From positions 10,044,001-10,108,000 of the forward strand of contig NZ_BJHV01000001.1 in assembly GCF_005405925.1 (NCBI RefSeq): 64,000 nucleotides of DNA, read 5' to 3'. Below, piece after piece: positions 1 through 10,907 of this stretch. This stretch comes from Streptomyces antimycoticus (GTDB taxonomy: Bacteria; Actinomycetota; Actinomycetes; Streptomycetales; Streptomycetaceae). A program made the translations under genes and the position numbers. Each line of letters begins with the position of its first letter. The stretch's first letter is position 1. Below the pieces are notes generated by a model that saw only the letters and a list, made by a program, of their open reading frames with translations, was not told where the DNA came from and ran no database searches.

Positions 1-3000
1 ACGCTCGGCAAGCGCTACCTGCGTGTGCTGCAGGGCATGGTCGACGCCCCGGACGCCCCGCTCGACCGGATCGCCCTGTTGGACGAGGCCGAGGCGCGGT
101 CGGTGGTGTGGGAGTGGAATGACACGGCGCGTGAGGTGCCGGGTCGTCCGGTGGTGGAGCTGTTCGAGGAGCGGGTGGCCCGGACGCCGGATGCGGTGGC
201 CGTGGTGGCCGGCGGGGTGTCCCTGTCCTATGGCGAGCTGGACGCTCGGGCCGATCGTCTCGCGCGGCTGCTGGCCGACCGTGGGGTGCGGCCCGAGGCG
301 TTCGTCGCGGTGGCGTTGCCCAGGTCGGTGGATCTGCTGGTGGCGCTGCTGGCGGTGTGGAAGGCCGGGGCGGCGTACTTGCCGTTGGACACGGAGTACC
401 CGGCCGACCGGCTCGCCTACATGCTCCAGGACGCCATCCCCGAACTCGTCCTGACCACAGGCGAGTTGGTGCCCATGCTGCCGGACGTGGACATCCCACG
501 TGTGCTGCTGGACGCGCCCGAGACCGCCGAGGCGCTTTCCCGGACGGCGGGGGAGCGGCGGATCGCTCCCCTCGCGCTGTCGCATGCGGCGTATGTGATT
601 TATACGTCGGGTTCGACGGGTCGGCCGAAGGGTGTGGTGGTGCCACAGGGGCCGCTGGCGAATTTCGTGGTGGCGATGGCCGAGCGGTTCCGACTCACCG
701 GCGCGGACCGGTTGCTGGCCGTCACCACCGTCGGGTTCGACATCGCGGGCCTGGAGCTGTTCGTACCGCTGCTCAGCGGTGCGGCGGTGGTGGTGGCGGA
801 GCGGGATGTGGTGCGGGATCCGGTGACGCTGTGCGCGCTCGTCACCAACGAGCGGATTTCGGTGATGCAGGCGACCCCCAGCCTGTGGCGGGCGGTGCTG
901 GCCGAGGACGCTTCGGTGCTGGGGGGTGTGCGGGTCCTCGTCGGTGGCGAGGCGCTGCCCGCCGATCTGGCGGTGGCATTGGCCGAGCGGGCCGAGTCGG
1001 TGACGAACATGTACGGCCCCACCGAGACCACGATCTGGTCGACAGCCTGGTCGGTCACCCCGGGCACCGCGCGGGCGCCCCGTATCGGGCGGCCGATCGC
1101 CAATACCCAGGTGTATGTCCTGGACGATGGGCTGCGGCCGGTGCCGGCCGGGGTGCCGGGTGAGCTGTATATCGCGGGCGAGGGTGTGGTCCGTGGCTAT
1201 CACGGACGCTCGGGACTGACCGCTGAACGCTTCGTGGCCGATCCGTTCGACCGCACCGGCGGTGGGCGGATGTATCGCACGGGTGACTTGGCGCGCTGGA
1301 CCGCCGTGGGTGAGCTGGAGTATCTCTCCCGGGTCGATGACCAGGTCAAGCTGCGGGGCTTCCGGATCGAGCTGGGTGAGATCGAGACGGTGCTGGCCGG
1401 GCATGAGCACGTGGCGCAGGCCGCCGTTCTCGTCCGTGAGGACCGGCCCGGCGACAAGCGGCTCGTCGCCTATGCCATCCCCTCCACGGCGGCCGGACCG
1501 GAGCCGCTGGCCCTGCGTGAGCACGTGGCCGCCCAACTGCCCGGCTACATGGTGCCGTCGGCGTTCGTCACGTTGGACGCCTTCCCGCTCACCGCGAACG
1601 GCAAGCTGAACCGCCGTGCGCTGCCCGCGCCCGACTACGGCCCCGACACCGCCACCGGCCGGGCGCCGCGTTCGCCGCGCGAGGAGATCCTGTGCGGTCT
1701 GTTCGCCGAGGTCCTGGGCGTGGAGTCGGTCACGATCGACGACGACTTCTTCCACCTCGGCGGCCACTCGCTCCTGGCGACCAAGCTGGTCAGCCGGATC
1801 CGTACCGTCCTGGACACCGAACTGGCCGTGCGCCGTGTCTTCGAGGCACCCACCGTGGCCGAGCTCGCCACGGGGCTCGACGAGTCCGCCGCGGTACGAG
1901 GCCGGGTGGTGAGCGCGAAGCGGCCCGCCCGAGTGCCGCTGTCCCACGCCCAGCAACGCCTGTGGTTCCTCCAGCACCTGGAGGGGCCGAGCGACGCCTA
2001 CAACATGGTCATCTCCCTCGACCTGACCGGCCCGCTGGACCAGGACGCGCTGCGTCAGGCCCTGGCCGACCTGGTCATACGTCACGAGAGCCTGCGCACG
2101 GTCTTCGCGGACGACTCGGGCGGCGGCGCCTATCAGGTGGTCCTCGCACCGGAACAGGCGCAGGTGCCGCTGACCGTGGAGGAGGTGGCCGACGAGGCGT
2201 CCGTCGACCGGCTGGTGCGTGGCGCCGCCGGGTACGCCTTCGACCTCTCCACCGAGATGCCGATCCGCGCCTCGCTGTTCCGGCTGCCCGCCGTCGCAGG
2301 CTCCGACAGTGCGGAAACCGACCGTTCGGCCCTGCTCCTGCTGACGCATCACATCGCGAGCGACGCCTGGTCGCGCGGTGTCCTGGTGCGGGATCTGACG
2401 GCGGCGTACGCGGCCCGCGCGACGACCGGCCATGCCCCCGTCTGGGAGCCGTTGCCGGTGCAGTACGCGGACTACAGCCTCTGGCAGCGTGACCTCCTCG
2501 GCGACGAGTCCGACTCGGGCAGCGAGATCTCGCGCCAGCTCGACTACTGGACCCGGGCGCTGGAAGGGCTCCCGGAGGAACTGGCCCTGCCCTTCGACCG
2601 GCCGCGGCCGGCGGCCGCCTCCTACCGGGGCGACCGGGTCGGGTTCGAGCTGCCGCCGGGCCTGTACGAGCGGCTGGTGCGGGTCGCCGGTGAGCATCGC
2701 GCGAGTCTGTACATGGTCCTGCAGGCGGCCCTGGCGACCCTGCTGACCCGGCTCGGCGCGGGCAGCGACATCCCCATCGGCACCCCCGTCGCGGGCCGTA
2801 CCGACGACGCGCTGGACGACCTCGTCGGGTTCTTCGTCAACACGCTGGTGCTACGCGCCGACACCTCCGGCAACCCCACCTTCACCGAGCTGGTCGAGCG
2901 TGTCCGGGCGCGGGACCTGGAGGCGTACGCGCATCAGGACCTGCCCTTCGAGCGGCTGGTCGAAGTGGTCAACCCGGAGCGTTCGCTGGCCCGGCACCCG

Positions 3001-6000
3001 CTCTTCCAGACCGTCCTCAACCTGAACAACGCCGCTCGGCCCCTCACCGCGCAGACGGGGCTGACCGTCACCGGGCGACCGCTCGGGGCGCCCTCGGCCA
3101 AGTTCGACCTCTCCTTCGAGATCGCCGAGACGGCCGGGACCGCCGGGGCCGGGCTGGGCTGTGCGCTGGACTTCAGCACGGACCTGTTCGACCGGGCCAC
3201 CGCACAGAGCATCGTCGACCGCTTCGTCCGTGTGCTGGAGCAGGTGGCGGCCGACCCGGCCGCCCGGATCCAGGACCTCCAGATCCTCGACCCGGTCGAG
3301 CGCCGCGAGCTGACCGCACCGCCGCGGCACACCTCCGCCCCCGGCGAGACGATCGTGTCCCGGTTCGAGCGGCAGGTGGCCGCGACTCCGGACGCGACCG
3401 CGGTGACCTACGAGACCACGTCCCTCACCTACTCCGAGGTCAACGCGCGGGCGAACCGGCTGGCCCATCTGCTGCGCGAGCGGGGAGCGGGGCCACAGCG
3501 GTATGTGGCGCTGAGCATGCCCCGCACCGAGGAACTGGTCGTCGCGGTCCTCGGCGTGCTGAAGTCGGGCGCGGCATATGTGCCCATCGACCCGGCCTAC
3601 CCGGCCGACCGCATCGCGTACATGGTCGACGACGCCCGGCCGATCCTCACCGTGACGCCCGATGTGCTCGCCGAATCCGAGCGGTACCAGGCGGGCGACC
3701 CGGATGTGGCACTCTCGCCGCTGGACACCGCGTACGTCATCTACACCTCGGGGTCCACGGGACGGCCCAAGGGCGTGGAGGTGCCGCACGGCAACGCCAT
3801 ACGCCTGATGGACGCGACCGACCACTGGTTCGGCTTCGGCTCCGACGACGTATGGACGCTGTTCCACTCCTACGCCTTCGACTTCTCCGTCTGGGAACTG
3901 TGGGGACCGCTGCTGCACGGCGGACGCCTGGTCGTCGTCTCCTACGAGACCAGCCGGACCCCGGAGCGGTTCCTCACCCTGCTGGCGGATGAGCGGGTCA
4001 CCGTGCTCAACCAGACACCGTCGGCGTTCTACCAGCTCATGGCGGCCGACCGGGACAATCCCGAGACCGCAGCACGGCTCCGCCTGCGCCATGTCGTCTT
4101 CGGCGGTGAGGCGCTCGAACTGGGCCGGCTGGCCGACTGGTACGCCCGGCACCCCGATGACGCCCCGTCCCTCGTGAACATGTACGGCATCACGGAAACC
4201 ACCGTGCACGTCACGCATGTCGCGCTCGACGAGGCCGTCGTCGCGGCCTCGTCCGGCTCGGTGATCGGCGAACCGATCCCGGATCTGGGTGTGTATGTGC
4301 TGGACGAGAGGCTCCGGCCGGTGCCGAGGGGCGTCGTCGGGGAGCTGTACGTCGTCGGTGCCGGTCTGGCCCGCGGCTATCTCGGCCGGCCCGGGCTGAC
4401 CGCCGAGCGCTTCGTGGCCAACCCGTTCGGCGAGGGCCGCATGTACCGCACCGGGGACACCGGACGCCGACTGGCCGACGGGCGCCTGGAGTACCACGGC
4501 CGCGTCGACGACCAGGTCAAGCTGCGGGGCTTCCGCATCGAGCTCGGCGAGATCGAGGCGGCGCTCGAGGCGCACCCCGCGGTCTCGCAGGCCGCGGTGA
4601 TCCTGCGCGAGGACCGGCCCGGCGACAAACGGCTGGTGGCCTATGCCGTGCCGACCGCCGGCGCCGACCCGGCTCCGGGGCACGACGCGCTGCGCGCCCA
4701 CCTCGCCACCGCCCTGCCCGAGCACATGGTGCCGTCGGCCGTGGTCGTCCTTGACGCGCTTCCGCTCACCCTGAACGGGAAGCTCGACCGGCGGGCCCTG
4801 CCCGCGCCCGTGTACGGCGGGACTCCGGAGGCCGACCGGCGGGGCCCGCGCACCGAGCGGGAGAAGACGCTGTGCGGGCTGTTCGCCGAGGTGCTGGGGC
4901 TGGACGGGGTCGGCATCGACGACGGCTTCTTCGACCTCGGCGGCGACAGCATCATGTCCATCCAGCTCGTCAGCCGCGCCCGGCGGGCCGGACTCGAACT
5001 CGCGGTGCGCGACGTCTTCGAACACCGCACGGTCGCCGCGCTCGCCGACGTCGCCACGGAGACCGTCCGGGTGGCCGCGGAGGAGCCGGGAGCGGACGTC
5101 GGCGACGTACCGCTGACCCCGATCATGCGCTGGTTCCTCGAACGCGGCGGCCCGGCCGACCAGTTCAACCAGTCGCGGCTCGTCCAGGTGCCCGTGGCCC
5201 TCCGCCACGAGCAGCTGCGGTCCGCGGTGCAGTCGGTGCTCGACCACCACGGCGCCCTGCGGGCCCGGCTCACCGCCGCTCCCGAACGCCGGCTGGAGAT
5301 CCGTGAACCGGGCGCGGTCGACGCCGCCTCCCTGGTCCGCCGGGTGGCCGCCGCCGGGCTCGACGAGCCGGCCCAGCGGGACCTGGTGCGGCGGGAGACC
5401 GAAGCCGCGCGGGAGCGTCTCGACCTGGACGCGGGGCGGCTCGTCCAGGTGGTCTGGTTCGACCGCGGCGCGGACACTCCGGGCCTGCTGCTCCTCCTCA
5501 TCCACCACCTGGTGGTCGACGGGGTGTCCTGGCGCATCCTGGTACCCGACCTGGCGGAGGCGTACCGCGCCGTGAGCGCCGGGCGGGAGCCGGAACTCCA
5601 GCCCGTGGGCACCTCGCTGCGCCGCTGGGCGCAGCGCCTCACGGAGGCGGCGGTCCGGCCCGCGCGGGCGGCGGAGGCCGCCTGGTGGCAGGAGGTGCTG
5701 CGGCCCGGGGACCCGCTCCTGGGCAAACGGGCACTGGACCCGGCCCGGGACACGTACGGGAGCGCGGCGCATCTGACGGTCACACTGCCGGTCGCGGTCA
5801 CCGAGAAGCTGCTCACCCGTGTGCCTTCGGTGTTCACCGCCGAGGTCAACGACGTGCTGCTGACGGCGTTCGCGCTGGCCTGGGCGCGCTGGCGCGGCGG
5901 CCGGGACGCCTGGAGCCCGGGCGCGGCCGGGACGCTCCTCGACCTGGAGGGCCACGGGCGCGAGGAGGACATCGTGGGCGCCGTGGACCTGTCCCGCACC

Positions 6001-6603
6001 GTGGGTTGGTTCACCAGCCTGTATCCCGTACGGATCGATCCCGGTGCGGTGGATCTCACCGACGCCTTCGCGGGCGGCCCGGCCGCGGGCGAGGCCGTCA
6101 AACGGATCAAGGAGCAGCTGAGGGCCGTGCCCGACAAGGGCATCGGCTACGGCCTGGCCCGGCACCTGAACCCGGGCACCGCACCGGGGTTCACCGGCCT
6201 GCCCGAGCCGCGGGTGGCGTTCAACTACCTCGGGCGCTTCCAGGTCGCGGACGCCGAGGAGGCGGGCAGCGCCACGGTCCCGGACTGGACCGTGCTCGCC
6301 AGCGCCGCCGGCATCGGCGGCACCGACCCCAGGGTGCCGCTCGCGCACCCCCTGGAGCTCAACGCCCGTACCGACGACGGGCCGCGCGGACCCGAACTGG
6401 CCGCCACCTGGACCTGGGCCGAGGGCATCCTCGACCGGACCGAGGTCGGCGCCTTGGCAGACCTGTGGTTCCAGGCCCTGACGGCCCTCACCGAGCACGC
6501 GGAGCGCCCCGACGCGGGCGGGCTCACCGTCTCGGACGTTTCCCTGAGCCTGCTGAGCCAGGACGAGATCGAGTTGCTGGAAGACGACTGGAGGACCATG
6601 TGA
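1..6603 (+). CDS. Nonribosomal peptide synthetase, 5' partial: (C/E end)-A(Gly)-T-C-A(Thr)-T-E
   Basis: The frame is open from base 1, so the gene begins upstream. Domain order: tail of a condensation or epimerization domain (to about base 90); A domain about 150-1640 with a [11 protein letters not shown] loop; carrier domain with GGHSLL near 1760; C domain about 1930-3290; A domain about 3350-4810; carrier with GGDSIM near 4940; epimerization domain about 5100-6480 with HHLVVDG. Pocket residues at the ten Stachelhaus positions read DILQLGMIWK (first A, glycine type) and DFWNVGMVHK (second A, threonine type). An E domain acting on L-Thr gives D-allo-Thr. The C domain carries HHIASDA, with Ala replacing the Gly of HHxxxDG. 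The TGA stop shares its last base with the ATG of the next NRPS gene. Specificities are my alignment by eye. The family call is certain. Confidence 0.97.
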   Translation, partial: TLGKRYLRVLQGMVDAPDAPLDRIALLDEAEARSVVWEWNDTAREVPGRPVVELFEERVARTPDAVAVVAGGVSLSYGELDARADRLARLLADRGVRPEAFVAVALPRSVDLLVALLAVWKAGAAYLPLDTEYPADRLAYMLQDAIPELVLTTGELVPMLPDVDIPRVLLDAPETAEALSRTAGERRIAPLALSHAAYVIYTSGSTGRPKGVVVPQGPLANFVVAMAERFRLTGADRLLAVTTVGFDIAGLELFVPLLSGAAVVVAERDVVRDPVTLCALVTNERISVMQATPSLWRAVLAEDASVLGGVRVLVGGEALPADLAVALAERAESVTNMYGPTETTIWSTAWSVTPGTARAPRIGRPIANTQVYVLDDGLRPVPAGVPGELYIAGEGVVRGYHGRSGLTAERFVADPFDRTGGGRMYRTGDLARWTAVGELEYLSRVDDQVKLRGFRIELGEIETVLAGHEHVAQAAVLVREDRPGDKRLVAYAIPSTAAGPEPLALREHVAAQLPGYMVPSAFVTLDAFPLTANGKLNRRALPAPDYGPDTATGRAPRSPREEILCGLFAEVLGVESVTIDDDFFHLGGHSLLATKLVSRIRTVLDTELAVRRVFEAPTVAELATGLDESAAVRGRVVSAKRPARVPLSHAQQRLWFLQHLEGPSDAYNMVISLDLTGPLDQDALRQALADLVIRHESLRTVFADDSGGGAYQVVLAPEQAQVPLTVEEVADEASVDRLVRGAAGYAFDLSTEMPIRASLFRLPAVAGSDSAETDRSALLLLTHHIASDAWSRGVLVRDLTAAYAARATTGHAPVWEPLPVQYADYSLWQRDLLGDESDSGSEISRQLDYWTRALEGLPEELALPFDRPRPAAASYRGDRVGFELPPGLYERLVRVAGEHRASLYMVLQAALATLLTRLGAGSDIPIGTPVAGRTDDALDDLVGFFVNTLVLRADTSGNPTFTELVERVRARDLEAYAHQDLPFERLVEVVNPERSLARHPLFQTVLNLNNAARPLTAQTGLTVTGRPLGAPSAKFDLSFEIAETAGTAGAGLGCALDFSTDLFDRATAQSIVDRFVRVLEQVAADPAARIQDLQILDPVERRELTAPPRHTSAPGETIVSRFERQVAATPDATAVTYETTSLTYSEVNARANRLAHLLRERGAGPQRYVALSMPRTEELVVAVLGVLKSGAAYVPIDPAYPADRIAYMVDDARPILTVTPDVLAESERYQAGDPDVALSPLDTAYVIYTSGSTGRPKGVEVPHGNAIRLMDATDHWFGFGSDDVWTLFHSYAFDFSVWELWGPLLHGGRLVVVSYETSRTPERFLTLLADERVTVLNQTPSAFYQLMAADRDNPETAARLRLRHVVFGGEALELGRLADWYARHPDDAPSLVNMYGITETTVHVTHVALDEAVVAASSGSVIGEPIPDLGVYVLDERLRPVPRGVVGELYVVGAGLARGYLGRPGLTAERFVANPFGEGRMYRTGDTGRRLADGRLEYHGRVDDQVKLRGFRIELGEIEAALEAHPAVSQAAVILREDRPGDKRLVAYAVPTAGADPAPGHDALRAHLATALPEHMVPSAVVVLDALPLTLNGKLDRRALPAPVYGGTPEADRRGPRTEREKTLCGLFAEVLGLDGVGIDDGFFDLGGDSIMSIQLVSRARRAGLELAVRDVFEHRTVAALADVATETVRVAAEEPGADVGDVPLTPIMRWFLERGGPADQFNQSRLVQVPVALRHEQLRSAVQSVLDHHGALRARLTAAPERRLEIREPGAVDAASLVRRVAAAGLDEPAQRDLVRRETEAARERLDLDAGRLVQVVWFDRGADTPGLLLLLIHHLVVDGVSWRILVPDLAEAYRAVSAGREPELQPVGTSLRRWAQRLTEAAVRPARAAEAAWWQEVLRPGDPLLGKRALDPARDTYGSAAHLTVTLPVAVTEKLLTRVPSVFTAEVNDVLLTAFALAWARWRGGRDAWSPGAAGTLLDLEGHGREEDIVGAVDLSRTVGWFTSLYPVRIDPGAVDLTDAFAGGPAAGEAVKRIKEQLRAVPDKGIGYGLARHLNPGTAPGFTGLPEPRVAFNYLGRFQVADAEEAGSATVPDWTVLASAAGIGGTDPRVPLAHPLELNARTDDGPRGPELAATWTWAEGILDRTEVGALADLWFQALTALTEHAERPDAGGLTVSDVSLSLLSQDEIELLEDDWRTM

Positions 6604-9600
6604 TGGCGACGCAGTCCGGACTGCAGGACATCCTGCCGCTGGCCCCGCTGCAGGAAGGCTTGCTCTTCCACAGCGTGTACGACGAGGCGGCGCCGGATGT
6701 CTATGTCGTGCAGGACACCATGGACCTGGAGGGCGACCTCGACCCCGAGGCCCTGCGCGCCGCGTGCCGCACCCTGCTGCGGCGCCACGCCAACCTGCGC
6801 GCGGGCTTCCGCTACGCGGGCCTGCGGCGCCCCGTCCAGTTCATTCCGCACGAGGTCCCCCTGCCCTGGGAGGAGCTCGACCTCGCCGCGCTGACCGAGG
6901 ACGAGCGCACCGCGGCGGCGGACCGGGTGCTGGAGGCGGACCGGCGACGCCGCTTCGACCTCAACAAGCCGCCGCTGATGCGGTTCACCCTGCTGCGGCT
7001 CGGCGACCGCCGGCACCGTTTCGTCCTGACCAACCACCACATCCTGCTGGACGGCTGGTCACGCCCGATGCTGCTGCGTGAACTCCTCGCGCTGTACGCG
7101 GCCCGCGGCGACGACAGCGGGCTGCCACGGGTCCGGCCCTTCCGGGACTATCTGCACTGGCTCGCCGCCCAGGACCGGGACGCCGCGGTGGCCGCGTGGC
7201 GCGAGGCGCTGGCCGGAATCGACGGCCCCACCCTCGTCGCGCCCCGGAGCGGCGACCGGCCCGCCGTCGTACCGGGACGCCTGGACACCGAGCTTGAACC
7301 CGCCGTGTACGAAGCGCTCTCCGCCCTGGCCCGGGAGCGTGCGCTGACCCTCAACTCACTGGTGCAGGGCGCCTGGGCGGTCGTCCTCGGCGGGCTGACC
7401 GGGCGGGACGACGTGGTGTTCGGCGCCACCGTCTCCGGACGGCCGCCCGAGCTCGCCGGGGTCGAGACGATGGTGGGCCTGTTCATCAACACCCTGCCCG
7501 TCCGGGTACGGCTGCGTGCCGACGAGCCGCTGGTGGACCTGGTGCGCCGGGTCCAGGACGAGCAGACCCGGCTCCAGGCCCACCAGCAGATCGACCTCGC
7601 CGAGGTGCGGCGGCTCGCCGGAGCCGGTGAACTCTTCGACACCACCATGGTGTTCGAGAACTACCCCGTGGACCTCACGGCCGGGAACGACAAGCCCGGC
7701 GGGACGAGCGGCCTGACCGTCGCCGGCGCCCGCAACCGCGACGCCGCGCACTATCCGCTGGCGCTCGTCGCGGTCGGCCGTGGCGGCCTGCTGCGGCTGC
7801 GCCTCGACCACCAGCCCGACCTGATCCCCGAGCCATCGGCCCGCGCCGTCCTGGACCGCGTGGTCCGCGTCCTCACCTCGGTCGCCACCGACCCGCTGCG
7901 GCCCGTCGGCCGGCTCGAGCTGCTCTCCGGGGAGGAACACCGCACCGTCCTCGAACTCGGCCACGGCGCGGACACCGACATCCCGGATCTCAGCCTGCCG
8001 GAGGCGTTCCGCGCCCAGGCCGCCCGCACCCCGCACGCCACCGCCGTCCGCACCGGCGCCGACGCGCTCGACTACGCAGCGCTCGACGCCCGCTCCGACG
8101 CGCTGGCACGCCGCCTGACCCGGCTCGCAGTGGTGTCGGAAACCCCGGTGGCGCTGCTCATGGAGCGCTCGGCGGACGTCATCGTGTCCGCGCTGGGCAT
8201 CCTCAAGGCGGGTGGTGCGTACGTCCCGCTGCGGCAGCGTGACCCGGCCGACCGGCTGCGTCTGCTCACCGGCCTCGCCGGTGTCTCCCTGGTGCTGACC
8301 GACCGGGCGAACGCCGACCGCGCCGCGGAACTGGGACCCCCCGTGGTCGTCGTGGACGACGGCACGGGGACGGAGCCCGATCCCGTGCCCGGACAGCCAT
8401 TGCCGCGCGTCCACCCCGGCCAGATCGCCTACATCAGCCACACCTCCGGCTCCACCGGAACACCCAAGGGCGTCGCCGCCACCCACCGCCATGTGCTCGA
8501 ACTCGCCCATGACCGCTCGTTCGCGAACGGCGCCCACACCCGGATCCTGGTCCACTCGCCGCACGCCTTCGACGCCTCCACGTACGAGATGTGGGTGCCG
8601 CTGCTGACCGGCGGCACCGCCGTCGTCGCCCCGCCCGGCGACCTGGACGCCGAGCGGCTCGGCAAGCTGCTCGCCGAGCACGAGATCACCGGGCTCTTCC
8701 TGACCACCGGTCTCTTCCAGCTCGTCGCCGACGAGGCGCCCGAACACTTCGCGGGCCTCCACGAGGTGTGGACCGGCGGCGAGGCGGTCCCCGCCGCGTC
8801 CATCCGCCGGGTGATGCGCGCCTGCCCCGACACCACCGTCATCGATGTGTACGGGCCCACCGAGACGACCACGTTCGCGGTGCGCCACCGGCTTCCCCGG
8901 GGACCGGAGGTCCCGGCCTCCGTCCCGATCGGCAGCCCCCTGGACAACACCCGGCTGATGGTCCTCGACACCGGGCTGCGCCCCGTGCCACCGGGCACGG
9001 CGGGCGAGCTGCACATCGCCGGCGCGGGCCTGGCCCGTGGCTACTGGCGGCGCCCCGGAACCACCGCGGAACGCTTCGTCGCCGATCCCTACGGCCCGCC
9101 GGGCACCCGCATGTACCGCACCGGCGACCTGGTGCGCTGGAATGCCGAAGGCGTCCTCGAATACGTCGGGCGCGCGGACGAGCAGGTGAAGCTGCGCGGC
9201 TTCCGCATCGAACTCGGTGAGATCGAGGCGCTGCTGGGCAGCCACCCCGACGTCGCCCAGACCGTCGTCACCGTGCAGGAGCCGCGCCCCGGTGACAAGC
9301 GCCTGGTCGCCCACCTCGTCGCCGAGCGCGGCACCACCCCGTCCCCGGAGGACCTGCGGGCACACCTGGCCGCCGAACTCCCCGACTACATGGTGCCCGC
9401 CGCGTTCGTCGTCCTGGACGCGCTGCCGCTGACCGGCAACGGCAAGGTGGACCGCAAGGCCCTGCCACTGCCCGACACCGGTCCCGCCACCGGGGCGCGC
9501 CGTGCCCCGCGCAGCCCCCAGGAGGAGATCCTGTGCGGCCTCTTCGCGGAGGTCCTCGGCCTGCCGTCGGTCGGCATCGACGACAACTTCTTCGACGCCG

Positions 9601-10907
9601 GGGGACACTCGCTGCTCGCCACCCGGCTCGCCGGGCGCATCCGTTCGGTGCTCGGTGCCGAGCTGGCGGTGCGCCAGCTGTTCGACACGCCCACGGTGGC
9701 CGGGCTCGCCCGCGCCCTCGACACGGCCGGATCGGCCCGGCCGGCGCTGAGGCCCGCCGAGCCGCGCCCCGACCGCGTCCCGGCCTCCTTCGCCCAGCGC
9801 CGGCTGTGGTTCCTGCACCGCTTCGAGGGTCCCTCGCCGACGTACAACATCCCCTTCGCCCTGAGGCTCACCGGCGATCTGGACCGCGCGGCGCTGCGGG
9901 ACGCGCTCGTGGACGTCGCGGAGCGCCATGAGTCGCTGCGCACGGTCTTCGCCGAGGATGCCGAAGGGCCCTACCAGGCCGTGCTGCCCGGCCCGGAGGC
10001 CCGGACCGCGCTGACCGTCGTCCCCGATGTGGCGCGAGATCGCCTGGAGCGGGAGATCGCCGCCGCCGTCGGGCACGCCTTCGACCTGTCCGGAGAACTC
10101 CCGCTGCGCGTCTGGCTGTTCGAGACCGGAGAGCGGGAGCATGTGCTGCTGCTCCTGGTCCACCACATCGCGGGCGACGGCTGGTCGGTGCCGCTGCTCG
10201 CCCGCGACATCGTCGCCGCCTACGCCGCGCGACGCGTCGGCACCGCCCCCGCCTGGCAGCCGCTGCCCGCCCAGTACGCCGACTACAGCCTGTGGCAGCA
10301 CGAGGTGCTCGGCTCGGAGGACGACGACGAGAGCCTGATCGCCCGGCAACTCGCCTACTGGAAGCAGGCCCTGGCCGGACTGCCGGACGAACTCACACTG
10401 CCCGCCGACCGGCCGCGCCCCGCGACCTCCGGCCATCGCGGCGAACGCATCCCCTACCAGGTGCCCGGACCGCTGTACGAGCAGGTCCGCGCGCTGGCCC
10501 GGGCCACCAAGGCCAGCCCGTTCATGGTGGTCCAGGCCGCGGTGGCCGCGCTGCTCACCCGGCTCGGGGCGGGCACCGACATCCCGCTGGGCACCCCGGT
10601 GGCCGGCCGCACCGACGACGCCCTCGAGGATCTCGTCGGCTTCTTCGTCAACACACTGGTGCTGCGCACCGACACCTCGGGCAACCCCACCTTCCGTGAG
10701 CTGATCGCCCGCGTCCGGGACACCGACCTGGCGGCCTACGCCCATCAGGACCTGCCCTTCGAACGGCTGGTGGAGGCGCTCAACCCCAGGCGCTCGCAGT
10801 CCCGGCACCCGGTGTTCCAGACCATGCTCACCTTCAACAACACCGAGCAGCGGCAGACGCCGTCGGACACGGCGGCCCCGAGGACGGCGTGGGGGCACCG
10901 GGCCTGA
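6603..10907 (+). CDS. NRPS terminal subunit, first part: C-A-T-C(start); frame broken near 10876-10895
   Basis: Starts at ATG 6603, overlapping the stop of the preceding NRPS. The N-terminus ([14 protein letters not shown]) is typical of a C domain that accepts a D-residue from an upstream E module. Order: C about 6630-7900 with HHILLDG; A about 7950-9480; carrier with GGHSLL near 9605; a second C domain from about 9770 with HHIAGDG near 10160. The A-domain pocket reads DAYFWGVTFK. Its GVTFK end resembles Ile/Val pockets, but I cannot assign it firmly. This frame ends with an unrelated tail inside the second C domain, and the protein clearly continues one frame over (10889-13807). One extra C in the CCCC at 10876-10879 gives a natural junction. 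I treat 6603-13807 as one gene. Confidence 0.93.
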   Translation: MATQSGLQDILPLAPLQEGLLFHSVYDEAAPDVYVVQDTMDLEGDLDPEALRAACRTLLRRHANLRAGFRYAGLRRPVQFIPHEVPLPWEELDLAALTEDERTAAADRVLEADRRRRFDLNKPPLMRFTLLRLGDRRHRFVLTNHHILLDGWSRPMLLRELLALYAARGDDSGLPRVRPFRDYLHWLAAQDRDAAVAAWREALAGIDGPTLVAPRSGDRPAVVPGRLDTELEPAVYEALSALARERALTLNSLVQGAWAVVLGGLTGRDDVVFGATVSGRPPELAGVETMVGLFINTLPVRVRLRADEPLVDLVRRVQDEQTRLQAHQQIDLAEVRRLAGAGELFDTTMVFENYPVDLTAGNDKPGGTSGLTVAGARNRDAAHYPLALVAVGRGGLLRLRLDHQPDLIPEPSARAVLDRVVRVLTSVATDPLRPVGRLELLSGEEHRTVLELGHGADTDIPDLSLPEAFRAQAARTPHATAVRTGADALDYAALDARSDALARRLTRLAVVSETPVALLMERSADVIVSALGILKAGGAYVPLRQRDPADRLRLLTGLAGVSLVLTDRANADRAAELGPPVVVVDDGTGTEPDPVPGQPLPRVHPGQIAYISHTSGSTGTPKGVAATHRHVLELAHDRSFANGAHTRILVHSPHAFDASTYEMWVPLLTGGTAVVAPPGDLDAERLGKLLAEHEITGLFLTTGLFQLVADEAPEHFAGLHEVWTGGEAVPAASIRRVMRACPDTTVIDVYGPTETTTFAVRHRLPRGPEVPASVPIGSPLDNTRLMVLDTGLRPVPPGTAGELHIAGAGLARGYWRRPGTTAERFVADPYGPPGTRMYRTGDLVRWNAEGVLEYVGRADEQVKLRGFRIELGEIEALLGSHPDVAQTVVTVQEPRPGDKRLVAHLVAERGTTPSPEDLRAHLAAELPDYMVPAAFVVLDALPLTGNGKVDRKALPLPDTGPATGARRAPRSPQEEILCGLFAEVLGLPSVGIDDNFFDAGGHSLLATRLAGRIRSVLGAELAVRQLFDTPTVAGLARALDTAGSARPALRPAEPRPDRVPASFAQRRLWFLHRFEGPSPTYNIPFALRLTGDLDRAALRDALVDVAERHESLRTVFAEDAEGPYQAVLPGPEARTALTVVPDVARDRLEREIAAAVGHAFDLSGELPLRVWLFETGEREHVLLLLVHHIAGDGWSVPLLARDIVAAYAARRVGTAPAWQPLPAQYADYSLWQHEVLGSEDDDESLIARQLAYWKQALAGLPDELTLPADRPRPATSGHRGERIPYQVPGPLYEQVRALARATKASPFMVVQAAVAALLTRLGAGTDIPLGTPVAGRTDDALEDLVGFFVNTLVLRTDTSGNPTFRELIARVRDTDLAAYAHQDLPFERLVEALNPRRSQSRHPVFQTMLTFNNTEQRQTPSDTAAPRTAWGHRA

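Noticed and set aside
2851..6498. A 1215-residue open frame on the minus strand, and similar long ones at 7356-10898 and 10745-12865
   Set aside because: They are antisense shadows of GC-rich NRPS codons. The plus-strand frames have complete NRPS domains, and the minus frames show no recognisable motifs.
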